NCBI GenBank assembly: GCA_038030265.1
Contig: CM075937.1
Location: 30,174,198-30,238,197 of the forward strand
From: Corythucha ciliata
Lineage: Eukaryota > Arthropoda > Insecta > Hemiptera > Tingidae
Direction of reading: 5' to 3'
DNA: 64,000 nt
Shown: positions 52,301-61,223 of the stretch, one piece after another
Layout: the number at the start of each line of letters is the position of its first letter
Numbering within the stretch: the stretch's first letter is position 1
Notes under the pieces: model-generated
Told to the model about the DNA's origin: nothing
What the model saw: only the letters and a program-made list of their open reading frames with translations
Databases searched by the model: none
Program-made: the position numbers and the translations under genes

Positions 52301-55098
52301 GAATCGTTGTGTGCTTAAATGGAGCATAATTAAATTTGCTACAACTTTTCTTGACTCGGATTTCCCCGTAGGATGAGTATTTTGGCCAAGACTTGGGTCG
52401 AAAGTTGACAAAAACTTGAAATTTCAATTTTTTTGACAAATAAATTCAAACTCGAGGAGCTGTATCTTGGTCTCAAATTGTAGCAAATTTTATGTGGTTT
52501 TTAACGTATTTCGTACGTTTCATCTTAAAATGCATATTTTAGGAGATAAAGTGAAAAACCCCAAAAAAGTGCAAAATTTTCGCGGTTTTTCGAGTGCCAC
52601 GAAAGTAGCACAAGTCTTTCGAAGCTGAAAACTTGGATTTACACTACTGTGCTGTACGGTGCTGGTCCTAAGAACATACTAAAAAATAAGAACTAGCCGT
52701 TTAATTGCGATTTTAGCCATTTTTAATGTTCTTATTGACTGGCCTATAAGCCAGATTCGGATTTTTTTTTAGGCATGAATCAGGAAAATTGGTGTTTGAG
52801 GGAGCAAATTCCGAGAACTTGAGGTTCTAGTTAGCCAAACTAGCTAAAATGTGGTTTTAGTGCGCTAAATCAGCGAAAACGGTCTGAATTTGGGCACCCC
52901 GCGAAATTTGTTTGACAGCAACAATAATCCAAGAAAATGATTTTTTAGTTATGAGCCCGATACGTAAAAACGGGGTTTTGTTGAGAAAAATCTGCGCAAT
53001 TTAATTTTTGAAGAGGAAAGTAAGGGTGCGTTCATAGTGAATCACCTTCACTGCGATACCTCGATGAGCGATGCCCCGATGAAACATCGATGAAGAACAA
53101 ACATCAATAATTGTATAGGACTGTTCATAGTGAAGCACCCTCACTGCGATGTGATCTTCGATACCTCGCTACTATCATCGATGATTTGAACCATATGGTT
53201 CCTCGACCCCCCTCCTGCCCGCTGTTTCTTTTTGTTTTGTTTTGTTTTTTTTTTCTTTTAGAATAAGGGTTAAAGCTTGAAGGAAACAGGTGTGCGTGAC
53301 TTACGTAAATTGTGTGAAGGTGGACTTTGAAAGATTTTGAAAAGAAAAAAAAGGCAACGGACGGGAGGGGGTCGAGGAACCATATGGTTCAAATCATCGA
53401 TGATAGTAGCGAGGTATCGAAGATCACATCGCAGTGAGGGTGCTTCACTATGAACAGTCCCATACAATTATTGATGTTTGTTCTTCATCGATGTTTCATC
53501 GGGGCATCGCTCATCGAGGTATCGCAGTGAAGGTGATTCACTATGAACGCACCCTAAGGACAACGAAAATATCGAAATCCGAGAAATAGAATTTTTAGTC
53601 AGACAGTGATGCGAAAATGGTTGTTAGTGCGCAAGAACCACGTACTTGGGTTTTGAATTAAGTCACCCTACAAAGTTGGGGTTTCATCAGAAACAAAGAA
53701 CGTGAAATTGGTGCTCTAGTGAGTGAAATCCGAGGAGTTGGTTTATTGCTGAGTCAGACCAACGATAATTTTGACGAAACAAAATTTCGGGAACTTGTTG
53801 GATTTTAACTATGATGATATCTGGAGGTGGGCAGCTGCCCCACTGAGCCTGCGCTTTCGAGTCGAGTCTATGGAGAGGGCAACAGCCCACTCCTTCTCCC
53901 CTATGCCCATGATTGAGATTAACCACACTTATTTTCGTGTGAGTGATAAAATCGAATTCAGATTTTTTCTGTGAAATTCATTGGCGTAGCCAGACGGGGA
54001 GGGGAGGCATGGGTGCAAAACCCGCGCTATTAGGGTTCAAATGAATGCAAAACACCGAAACTAGGGTTTGATATGCCTGATTGGGAAAAAATATTTTTGG
54101 AGAATGTGAAACTTCCTTGTTGCGGAATGCAGCCAGCCTCGGTCAAAAAACATCTAGTGGGTTGGGTGTCAACAAGTGGTTTTGAGTTGTTAGTGTTCGT
54201 ATAAACAATAAATCTGAGCTGTCAATCCGGTCACTTTGGGAATGAATCACGAAGAGCATCAAAAACTATAAAATAAGTGCTAAATAATATTTATGGTTTT
54301 TTTTTTGCTGACAAATACTATAATAGAGCTTTGTGATGTCATTGCAGTGTCACTCTTTGTGATCCTCCCCTAATAATATCCGAAACGCAGCACCGCGCTG
54401 ATACTACCCGGATAAGTCCGTGTAGTATCAATATCAGAATTATCCGACAATTTTTGTGACGAACCGTACTATGCCTCAACAAACCGTTATCGTGACGTAA
54501 GTTAGCCTTCTAACGCGGCAATCGGCTCGTGATTCGGATAAGCTTGGAACCGTGTCGCGCTTCGGACGCCCTGTGGTTTCGGATGTACGAATAAAAGTGA
54601 ATCCCTAAATTGAGTCAATTAAATACGAGAATTATGGCGCTTATGACTAAAACAAGGTAATAATTTCTCTATTTTGATTTCATTTTAAAGGCCTTCTTCA
54701 GATACAACAGCAAAGGTATTCAACGGACGAAGCATTGCCACATTTTTCAGGTTAGTTTCGCTCATCTTGATTTTCTTCTTCTTTCTCCGAGTTCTTTCTT
54801 CTTTTCTCTTCGCTTCCTTCATACCCATTTCTCTTTAGGACTCGGATTTTCCAAGGCAATTCAACTCCGACGACCAAACGCAACTGAGAAAGACGCTTCG
54901 TTCAAGTGCGATGCGTGTCCCAAATTCTACCGATCGAAAACCTCACTTAATTTACACAAACGCTGGGAGTGCGGTAAAGAGCCCAAATTTGCCTGTCCAT
55001 ACTGCGATAAAAAGTGTCATCAAAAGGGTAATTTGAAAGTTCACATAATTTCACGGCACCGCGATCGCATCAATCCTGATGTGAACAACACCATGTGA
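43387..55098 (+). CDS. BTB / C2H2 zinc-finger transcription factor, longitudinals-lacking (lola) type, 289 aa isoform
   Basis: Exons 43387-43572, 43638-43834, 43893-44119 and 54839-55098; all GT-AG, phases match over the 10.7-kb last intron (CAT G|GA), 870 nt with one stop. The BTB domain starts FCLKWNHHQHTLV, continues VDCTLAAGGKQIKAHKMILS, then HPIIILNNVQF and FMYRGEVNVTQEQL, ending LQIKGLTNEDEES. A Ser/Asp-rich linker follows. The last exon has two fingers: C-x2-C-x12-H-x4-C (FKCDACPKFY) and CPYCDKKCHQKGNLKVHI, the C2HC plus C2H2 pair with CGKEPKF typical of lola proteins. Such genes join one BTB core to many alternative zinc-finger exons; this window may hold just one. BTB mediates dimerisation, the fingers bind DNA. 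Other BTB-ZF genes cannot be ruled out. Confidence 0.8.
44120..45138. other. Start of the long BTB-ZF intron
   Basis: At about 44531 'cagggccggatcttgc' looks like a hAT-like terminus, but no partner end was found. No further exon is supported. Confidence 0.4.
45223..45294 (-). tRNA. tRNA-like unit, Thr(GGT) cloverleaf, left palindrome arm
   Basis: Mirror of the unit at 45418-45489. D arm GCGC/GCGT, anticodon stem CTGGA/TCCAG with GGT in the loop, T arm GCGGG/CCCGC. It differs from its partner by one base near the 3' end. Probably a tRNA-derived repeat, since GGT is not the usual eukaryotic Thr anticodon. Confidence 0.45.
45418..45489 (+). tRNA. tRNA-like unit, Thr(GGT) cloverleaf, right palindrome arm
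   Basis: Folds as a cloverleaf: acceptor GTCTCCG against CGGGGAG (first pair mismatched), D stem GCGC/GCGT, anticodon stem CTGGA/TCCAG with loop CTGGTAA, 5-nt variable loop, T stem GCGGG/CCCGC with loop TTCAAAT. The A box TGGCGCAAATGG and B box GGTTCAAATCC fit the Pol III consensus. The 1-72 mismatch, the rare anticodon and the attached repeated body favour a SINE-like tRNA derivative over a working gene. Confidence 0.45.
45680..45960. repeat. Second, decayed inverted pair of tRNA-like units
   Basis: Outer words 'ccggacgacgaaggaaag' and 'cccttccttcgtcgtccgg' are inverted. A minus-strand tRNA-like unit (about 45756-45825) and a plus-strand one (about 45826-45895) lie between them. Anticodon arms are damaged (no U33 in one, wrong stem in the other), so both are pseudogenes. 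A G run sits at 45889-45896. Confidence 0.7.
46113..46190 (+). pseudogene. Third tRNA-like unit, degenerate
   Basis: Reads 'gcgtcaccgtggtgcaattgg', an anticodon arm CTGGA/TCCAG with an A-rich loop, and 'gttcaaattctgccggggagcc'. Its body 'tcgaaactcgaatcgcgttgggctagga' is cut by the hAT-like insertion at 46227 and resumes at 47483 with 'ggctaggaccttccttcgtc'. Confidence 0.6.
46227..47482. mobile_element. 1256-bp hAT-like element in a tRNA-derived unit
   Basis: Ends CAGGGGTGTCAAACT and AGTTTGACACTCCTG are inverted, with a perfect 8-bp duplication GGCTAGGA at 46219-46226 and 47483-47490. Just inside lie 'cggcaggcc' and 'cgcgggccgcaag'. No transposase frame. A fold-back MITE is nested at 46957-47146. 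The insertion point is certain because the interrupted unit is known from its neighbours. Confidence 0.9.
46957..47146. mobile_element. 190-bp fold-back MITE nested in the hAT-like element
   Basis: Ends GGCTCGTTTCACACATACGC and GATGTGTGAAACGAGCC are inverted, flanked by TAA (46954-46956 and 47147-47149). The interior is itself palindromic ('cgcatgtgtgaa' with 'ttcacacatgtg'). TWA duplication: PIF/Harbinger-like. Confidence 0.8.
47530..47700. repeat. Type A repeat block, short
   Basis: Monomers 'gagaaaaagcgttaactc' and the marker monomer 'cgtggtttttggaggcaaac' at about 47638-47660. Confidence 0.55.
47800..48090. repeat. Type B repeat array
   Basis: 'gcgcgaatggtcagtttggcc' at about 47811, with diverged monomers to about 48080. 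Confidence 0.65.
48091..49051. other. Intron sequence with hAT-like end wording
   Basis: At about 48366 'caggggcgtggctataaccc' and at about 48580 'acgggctatagccctt' look like paired imperfect inverted ends, but I could not confirm a target duplication. No exon seen. A G tract lies near 48128-48137. Confidence 0.3.
49052..49400 (-). pseudogene. C-terminal fragment of a LINE ORF2 protein
   Basis: The minus-strand frame reads WLVGLGRNQSRRIGGIFTGH, then YLHMLGLIGDPICEKCAVEEET and, after a G-rich stretch, ARFAIFGSDRL. This is the RNase H-to-terminus region of Jockey-like LINEs, where 'TGH.....L...GL...P.C..C...EET..H' is standard. The cysteine expected after the histidine is lost in a C/G tract at about 49177-49190 (read as GGG), pointing to a slipped homopolymer. 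The frame runs to 49561 upstream but that part is not LINE-like. Dead fragment. Confidence 0.7.
49555..50292. repeat. Type C array, part 1
   Basis: Monomers 'gagcaaaacgcgggaaattgg', 'gagccaaatctgtgaaac' and similar with T-rich spacers. It continues after two inserted elements (52747-53023 and 53555-53975). Confidence 0.7.
50293..52746. mobile_element. 2454-bp fold-back element with ~540-bp inverted ends
   Basis: Ends TAGGCCAGTCAACAAGAAC and GTTCTTATTGACTGGCCTA, flanked by TAA (50290-50292 and 52747-52749). Arms 50293-50845 and 52200-52746 are diverged inverted copies with small deletions, sharing 'cgtacgaaatacgttaaa' and 'agcacaagtctttcgaagct' wording. The central ~1.35 kb has no stop-free frame with a known domain; the open frame at 51498-51725 is not recognised. 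A small MITE is nested at 52021-52193. Confidence 0.8.
52021..52193. mobile_element. ~170-bp MITE nested in the fold-back element
   Basis: GTGCACACGAGCGATAAG at 52024-52041 is inverted as CTTATCGCTCGTGTGCAC at 52173-52190. The duplication is unclear. Confidence 0.7.
52747..53023. repeat. Type C array, part 2
   Basis: Same monomers as 49555-50292 ('gcgaaatttgtttgac', 'gctaaatcagcgaaaacgg'), between two TAA-flanked insertions. Confidence 0.6.
53024..53554. mobile_element. 531-bp fold-back element with ~190-bp perfect-looking inverted ends
   Basis: Ends GGGTGCGTTCATAGTGAATC and GATTCACTATGAACGCACCC are flanked by TAA (53021-53023 and 53555-53557). Arms reach to about 53215 and 53367 with almost no differences ('ggaaccatatggttc' in both), around a ~150-bp spacer. 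Low arm divergence suggests recent mobility. A shorter repeat of the end motif (gttcatagtgaagcacc) occurs inside each arm. Confidence 0.88.
53555..53975. repeat. Type C array, part 3
   Basis: Monomers such as 'gtgaaattggtgctctag' and 'gagtgaaatccgaggagttgg'. Ends near 'cattggcgtagccagacgggg', a hAT-like terminus. Confidence 0.55.
53976..54838. other. End of the BTB-ZF intron
   Basis: 53979 begins 'cattggcgtagccagacggg', resembling a hAT-like left end without a partner. The tract before 54839 is pyrimidine-rich (ttctttctccgagttctttc) and ends in a good acceptor (ctctttag). Confidence 0.45.
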
Positions 55099-56840
55099 GA
55101 CGAGGCTAATTTGGTCTTCTCCAGCCTTTGGAAGAAGAGACTGTTTTTGTATCGGCCCTAGAGTTCCTTTTTCCTCTTTTTGATTTTTATTTTATTACGT
55201 TTCTTTTCGAAAATGACAATAGGGTGTGAGCGGCTCTTCTCAAGTAAGTTAATTTCCAGTATTTATTTGATTTTATACGGATATATTTACGAATTTAAGT
55301 AGATGCTTAAAAGCATTGTCCTCAGTTATCCCTGATCAAGCCAGTTCCTTTCTCGTTGTGTCGTCCTAGATGACCGGCATTAAGCATCTACACCCCCTCC
55401 CACCATGCATCCTCTCCCCGTTGGCCAATGAGCCATTAAATATTTTAATTTATCAGTTTACTTTCAAGTATTATCGCAGTGAATTATAAATTCCTAGAAA
55501 CCTATTTATTTTAACGGAAGAACACTAAAAACAAAGAGCACTACAAAGTTACTAAACTAAGGAGGAAGTTCACCAAAGCGTTTTTTTGTGAGACCTACAT
55601 TAATTTTAATTATCAACTCTCTTTATTTATTTATATAATTACGATTATTTTTTTTTTGTATACCCACGCTTAAATGAAGCTTTCCCAGCACGTAGAAAAA
55701 GATAAGTTTCTAGCTGTAAATATGATTTGAAGGTGAAGGTTTGTTCCTCTCTACCCCCTCACTCCTCTCTCTCCTCATTCTCTTCACACCATGCATGGAG
55801 TAATATCTCAACAAAACACACCTTATGTTATATGATCACACGGCTGTGAAAATAAGCTCTATACTTTTTTTATCGTTTTAACATTATTATTATTATTATT
55901 ATTATTATTTTTATTTTTCAACGCTCTCTAAAAAAAACAACAACAAAAAAACAAAAAAAAAAACATGAGAAAGTCATGTCAGTTTTGCACCCCTGGATTG
56001 GAAACCTAGATTTAATAAAACAAGAACAAGAAAAGAATATGGCTTAGGCAATCTAGTATTATCTTATGTGCAATTATTTTTATTTTATTTTTTAGTATAC
56101 GATCAACAATTGTATATAAGGGATAGTTAAATTATTATAGTGATTAAAATAAACAATTGGCATAAACAATACTATAAACGAAGTGATATAGCTTTTAGAG
56201 CCGAATTATTATAAACGTCAATACTCAACCGAACAGAACTGTATACTTAAGACGTGTTTTTCGACGTGTTTTAATTCCTTCTTTTTTTTAGCCGTACGGT
56301 ACAGTTACTACGTGAAAATAATTATTTGTTCAGTATTATTTTTGTTTAAGTAACCTATGTTTGTTTCTATATTACTTTACTATCTTTCTGCTTCTAGTCT
56401 TCATTTTAAATTTGTATTTTTTACATTTTCTACATGCTGTTCCTCTATTATTTTGGCCTGATCCTTACAAATGACGAACACGAACTATGAAAGAGTTATT
56501 GATTACGGGTAGTGTTGCAATTTTTTTTGCAGATAAAAAAACATGACCGATGTACATATTAAGAAAAAGTTAAATACATAGTATTATATATTTCTGTATC
56601 GACATACTATGCTATATATATACAAATATTATATATTTTGTAGATCTTAACTTAGGTAATGTAAGATTTAATGTATTATTTATTTTAGTTTTTCGTACTT
56701 TTTTGCTACTTATTTGTTTCTTTTTTACACGACGTACTATGTATTTTTTTGTTTATTCCTCGAAAGACATACAACACGAGGGAAAACATGAGCCCCAACT
56801 TCATATATTTATTTTCAATAAAATTTTTTTATTATATATT
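55099..56840 (+). other. Long AT-rich 3' UTR of the BTB-ZF gene
   Basis: Follows the stop at 55096-55098. About 1.7 kb of low-complexity, A/T-rich sequence free of the repeat arrays that fill its surroundings. Includes an (ATT)n run at about 55885-55910 and many 'ttttattt' and 'tgtata' words of the kind bound by Pumilio or AU-rich factors. Confidence 0.55.
56817..56822 (+). terminator. Poly(A) signal AATAAA for the BTB-ZF gene
   Basis: 'ttcaataaaattttttt' 1.72 kb after the stop, at the right edge of the repeat-free AT-rich stretch. Repeat-like sequence resumes soon after. Confidence 0.5.
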
Positions 56841-57109
56841 TCTGCTCTCTGATTAATCATTTAAAAGAACCAAAAATTCGGGGGAAAAATTCACATTTTC
56901 GAGTTAACGATTTTTCGCGTTATATTTTTTCATAATAATTATTTGAGTGGCTCCCGGCAATCTGTGGTTTCTGGTAAAAATTGCAAGTTACGGGTCGCTT
57001 AACTTCGGAGATATTGCAAGTTTACAGTTGTTTTTTGTGTGGGCTCGGACCTCGGACAAGCCGGCTACGACCAACCGCGAGGCCCTTACGCCGTGCCCCC
57101 AACAAATTA

Positions 57110-57300
57110 CAACATTTTGGAGGCAAGTATGTGACCAAATTGGATATTTCCAGGCACAATTTACGCTAAATATCGGCAAATTCCTGGCTGAATATCCGTG
57201 GAATGGACATTTTCGGACCTTAATCTCTGTGAATTTGCCAGTTTAGGGCATTAATTCAAGCAAAATTGCCAGTTTCTGGGCCAATGTCGTGGCGGCTTAA
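57110..57300. repeat. Type D repeat block
   Basis: 'aatttacgctaaatatcggc', 'aaattcctggctgaatatccg', 'gtgaatttgccagtttagggc'. Related to 13496-13620. Confidence 0.45.
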
Positions 57301-57739
57301 CCCATGCTAATAATAATTAGTGGGCGCCCGGCAGGCGCCAATGCCTCCTTTGGGCTCATGCGCCATACCATACCCTGATCCATTTGTGCACTTCACATCC
57401 GTACTACGTGGGTGATTCAGCCAGTGCACGCACACCTCCGGGAACCTCCGAAGGCGCCGTGTTACAGCTCGCTGCTGCCTTATAGCGAAATGGGCTGTAA
57501 GTGAATTCGAGCCCAGCCGCTCTGAGTTGAATCCGCACCTTGGCGTTTTCTCAATTATAGCTGTGAATGTTCCCTTTTTATCTATGCCTCTAAGGGGCTG
57601 TCCTATGTAATTTTTACGATTTCCGCGTTTAGTGTCCTGTGCGTTTTCGATTAACAAGCGCGTCATCGATTAAACCCGCTCTAAACGCTGAAACCGCGAC
57701 GGTCCCGCCTCACGCCGGACACGGGTTAATACACAGCGA
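57301..57739. other. No recognised feature
   Basis: G/C-richer stretch between a type D and a type A block. No family recognised in its frames. Confidence 0.35.
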
Positions 57740-57895
57740 GAAGGTGTCAACTCGTGGTTTCTGGAGACAACTTTCTGGACTAATATTCAGAAAAAGCTCT
57801 AATCCATGGCTAAATGTTGAATCATCACAAATTTGGCGCTAAAATTGAGAAAAATGGTTTCACGGTTGGGTTTACGGCTAAAATTCAACCCCAAA
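57740..57895. repeat. Short type A block
   Basis: Includes the marker monomer 'ctcgtggtttctggagacaac' at about 57750-57770 and 'gctaaaattgagaaaaatgg'. Confidence 0.55.
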
Positions 57896-58079
57896 CTCGC
57901 CACATTGATTTTTCGGGTGTTAAAATCCGATGATCGGGGACGGGCACGGTTTTAAAATGGCTACGTTGTTATGGAAATGTTGCCCCCACCGGTTTATCAA
58001 ATCATATGTAATCCAAGAATTCACCGATCATGTTCGAGAAAAAAATGGATGACAAACAAAAGGTGATCGTCCCTAATAC

Positions 58080-58660
58080 TGCGGTTTTTAATAGGCCAGC
58101 CCTGCGAAACTTTGTACCTAATTGAAAAAAGCCAGACAGACCCGTGAAATTTCTCGAAACGGCGAAATTATGTATGTATTTGCGGCAGCGAAAAACACGA
58201 GACTTTAGTCACGTTTTGAGTGACTGAAACTAGAAAAATTGTTGTGGGTGTGGCGTGATCCAATCTTTGTGAAGTTGTCTTTTTAAAGGGGTAAAAACAC
58301 TTTTTTTTTTTTTTTAATCGAAAGCCATAGCATTGCGCTTATGAGTCGAACGAGCCCAGCGAATTTCTTTTGAATGGGCCAACTCCGCGAAATTACATTT
58401 TTGAAAGGGCCAACTCTGGGATATTTTGTTTGTAAAACGAGACAGAGCCGTGAAATTTCATCTTGGGGGGGGGGGGGAGAGGCGTGAAATCATTTGAAAT
58501 GGTCTTGTTTTAATGGAGCGAGCCGAAATTGGTTTCTGAAAGTGCCAAAACGGCGAATTTCTTGCTTTAAAGACACCTACAAACGTGCAATTTGGTTATT
58601 GAATATTAGGTAGTCAAAAGCGCGAAATTGAGCTCTGGGAGCGTCATATCCATGTTTGGA
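58080..58660. repeat. Type C repeat block
   Basis: 'gccagccctgcgaaactttg', 'gggccaactccgcgaaattac' and similar. Contains a T run (58302-58316) and a G run (58467-58478). Confidence 0.6.
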
Positions 58661-58679
58661 CATCGAAAGTGCCTAACCT

Positions 58680-58830
58680 GAGAAACTGCACGTTAAAATG
58701 GTTATCTAAGAATTAGTAATTTCTCTTAATTTTATCCGCGAGATAGCGTTTTTTCAGTTTTACCCGTGAATTAGCGATTTTTCTCCCTTTTAGCCGTGAA
58801 GTTACCTCCAGAAGCCACGAATCTCTATTA
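58680..58830. repeat. Short type A block, reverse orientation
   Basis: 'ttatccgcgagatagcg', 'ttttacccgtgaattagcg', and the marker monomer 'gttacctccagaagccacg' at about 58802. Confidence 0.55.
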
Positions 58831-58861
58831 CTTATTAAATCACATTATAGTCAATTCTCCC

Positions 58862-59653
58862 AATAGGTGGGCATACATGAGCAGATATTTGCGGCAGATT
58901 TCATGTTTTTGACAGATATCGGTGGTGAAAATTTGCTCGTTATAGTGGGCAAGAAACGACGACAGATCAACCGTGATCGGCCAACCGATATCGGTGGGAG
59001 TTCAAATCCGTCAGATGTGGTCTGTGGTCCCCCATTAATAGGTGGGCATACACGAGCAGATATCTGCGGCAGATTTCATATTTTGACAGATATCGGTGGT
59101 GAAAATTTGCTCGTTAGTGGGCAAGAAACGACGACAGATCAACCGTGATCGGCCAAATGATATCGGTGAGAGTTCAAATCCGCCAGATGTGGTCTGTGGT
59201 CCCCCACTAATCAACCGATTTCTTATGAGAGATATCTGGCAGACATATATCGGCCGATTTCGAATCGGGCGTCGCCCCTTAACGCAACGATTTTAACCAC
59301 CGAAACTTCACTGAACATGTATTTTTCATTACTTTCATCATATGTATGGGTCAAGCTTTTTACTCCCTCTACTAGTTTTCTAACTTCATATCTGGCACCG
59401 ATCTCAAATATCTTTCGAACCCAACCGATAAATGAAATCTGTCAGATTTTTTTCCGCAACAGATCTCAATCTGCCAGATGTGCCCCCACTAACGGGCAGA
59501 TTTGATCGGGTAACAGATATCGGTCGCAGATGACTTTTGTACGTTAAGGGGCGACGACCGATCTCATCGTTTGCTCTAGATCGTTAACGATATCTGTTAA
59601 AAATATCGCCCGATCAAATCTGTCAGAATTATCTGCCCGTGTATGGGCCACTA
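58862..59653. mobile_element. ~790-bp MITE with internal 175-bp tandem duplication
   Basis: Left 'taggtgggcatacatgagca' and right 'tgcccgtgtatgggccacta' are imperfect inverted ends. The left end is duplicated: units start at 58862 and 59037 (period 175) with 'gacagatatcggtggtgaa' and 'aagaaacgacgacagatc' in both. The interior is dense in 'agatat(c/t)' and 'gatcgg' words. Flanking TA could be the duplication. Confidence 0.65.
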
Positions 59654-60004
59654 ATTTCAGTAGTGAACTAGCTTTCATAATGGCAAAAATTGAGAGAAAA
59701 ATTGCCTCTTCCTATTACCATGTGTATTTTCCTTCATTTAGCTTCAAGTGAGGTATTTTTCTAAATTTCAGCCGCGTTCTAGGTACAGTGACCAGATCGT
59801 CTGCTTTTTTCATAAATTATAAACTAAACTTGCAATGTCGGTGAAATAAGGACCCGAAACAGTCACCTTCGCGAATATTCAACCAGGATAAGCTTGTGAT
59901 TCCTCTCACATATATGTCGAGCCAAGCTTACAAACTTGCGCATGACTCTATACTCCATTGACGAATATCTGGACGAATATGGCGGATTTCACCACTTCAG
60001 CTTA
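59654..60004. other. No clear feature, traces of type A monomers
   Basis: 'caaaaattgagagaaaaattgcc' at about 59685 is a type A remnant. Nothing else supported. Confidence 0.35.
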
Positions 60005-60172
60005 AGGTTTGGCTTACACACATGCGCTAATGGTAACCGACGAGCCAAACGAAAGAAGTAAAACGAGCCAAATATTCTAGCAATTTCCTAGAAACCGCGA
60101 CCAGCTGAAAATTTGAAAAATATTTTGCTCGTTACTTTTGCAATCAGCGCTACCGCATGTGAGTATCCGGCT
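60005..60172. mobile_element. 168-bp MITE with TTA duplication (family of 35700)
   Basis: 'ttacacacatgcg' and 'cgcatgtgagtatccgg' are inverted. TTA lies at 60002-60004 and 60173-60175. Shares 'atattttgctcgttactt' with 35700-35834. Confidence 0.6.
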
Positions 60173-60212
60173 TTAAAATTAAGGTGGATTTGAAGAAAAA
60201 ATGCGTTGCATT

Positions 60213-60244
60213 TTATGTAAACAAGGTTCGTCTTGTTTACATAA
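60213..60244. repeat. Perfect 13-bp hairpin with 6-nt loop
   Basis: TTATGTAAACAAG and CTTGTTTACATAA flank GTTCGT. May be the core of a small fold-back element, since 'taaccttaagccgagg' near 60267 and 'cagcttaaggtttgg' near 59999 are similar inverted outer words. Confidence 0.6.
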
Positions 60245-60976
60245 CATTTTGTCTCGTTCGCCCAATAACCTTAAGCCGAGGTAGTGAAATGTCTTCTTAT
60301 TCTTATTAGTTTTTATATGTTTTACATTAGTACATTTCATTACAATAATTCACTATTGGTCTCGCCCAGATGGTAGCAAAGATGGCTCATGATACATTTT
60401 TCTTCTTTTTTTTTTGTCACATAAACAATAAAATTATTATTATTATTTAACTCATATAAAAACTCAGACTCTCGGATAAAACTGATATCTAAATTGTAGT
60501 CCAGTCAATGAGGAATTTAGCCGGGACAAACTTATAGAAGTAGTTTTGTCAACGGATCAATACGTTTCTTCAAACATAAACAAACACCGAATATACAAAA
60601 TGGGGTGTTCCAAAGGAACACAAAAGAAAAGGGGGTAGAGAAAGGGTACAACAGGGATCAGAGAATACGCTAACGCGCACGAGCACTCAAACCCCATTAC
60701 AACCCACTAACTTAACCGAACAGCAAAGGGGGGGATAGGATGGGCTTCAAGAAACTACGAACCCCGCCACGAACGGAGACCTTGGTCCGCTTGGTAAGCT
60801 AAACTGCTAAACTTCCCTCCTCTCCTGTGCAGAACAAAGAAAAACCCAACTAAAACGAGGAATGCTGTGTTTCCCCACAACAAAATATAATAATTTGAAA
60901 TAACGTTTCAAAAAAAAAAAAAATTAAAAAGCCGGTTAAATCCGGCCCGGAGGACCAAATTATGTTCAGTATCCAC
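60245..60976. other. Low-feature region, part of the 63.7-kb dispersed repeat
   Basis: 60325-60410 ('acatttcattac', 'cactattggtctcgccc', 'gatggctcatgata') matches the unit duplicated at 63705-63990. The rest has no assignable feature. Confidence 0.4.
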
Positions 60977-61223
60977 AGCTAATACCTTATGGAAAGGGGA
61001 TCACTGGGGTAGAAGGAAAAAAGGGACTGTATGTGAGGACTGGCAAATTGGGGCAAAATATTTTTTTCAGAATAAAAAATGAAATTCCCGGTGAGTTGAG
61101 GAGTAGAATCCCAAACTGGGGGATAAATAACTTAGTTACAGACTGGCAGCAACAATAACCACCCACCTTGATTAGGATTGGCGTCGTACACAGTGACAAA
61201 GGAGTGTGGATTTCCGCAATTAA
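60966..61223 (-). CDS. Possible terminal exons of an unidentified minus-strand gene
   Basis: A 57-nt candidate exon, 61223-61167, has a good acceptor (ttattcccag) and donor (CAAG|gtgggt) and reads NCGNPHSFVTVYDANPNQ without stops in the matching phase. A further acceptor (cctttccataag) would join it in phase to a short last piece ending in a stop near 60970. The peptide reads like folded-protein sequence, but I do not recognise a family, and no upstream exon was found in the window. The gene would extend beyond 64 kb or into unread repeats. Confidence 0.3.
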
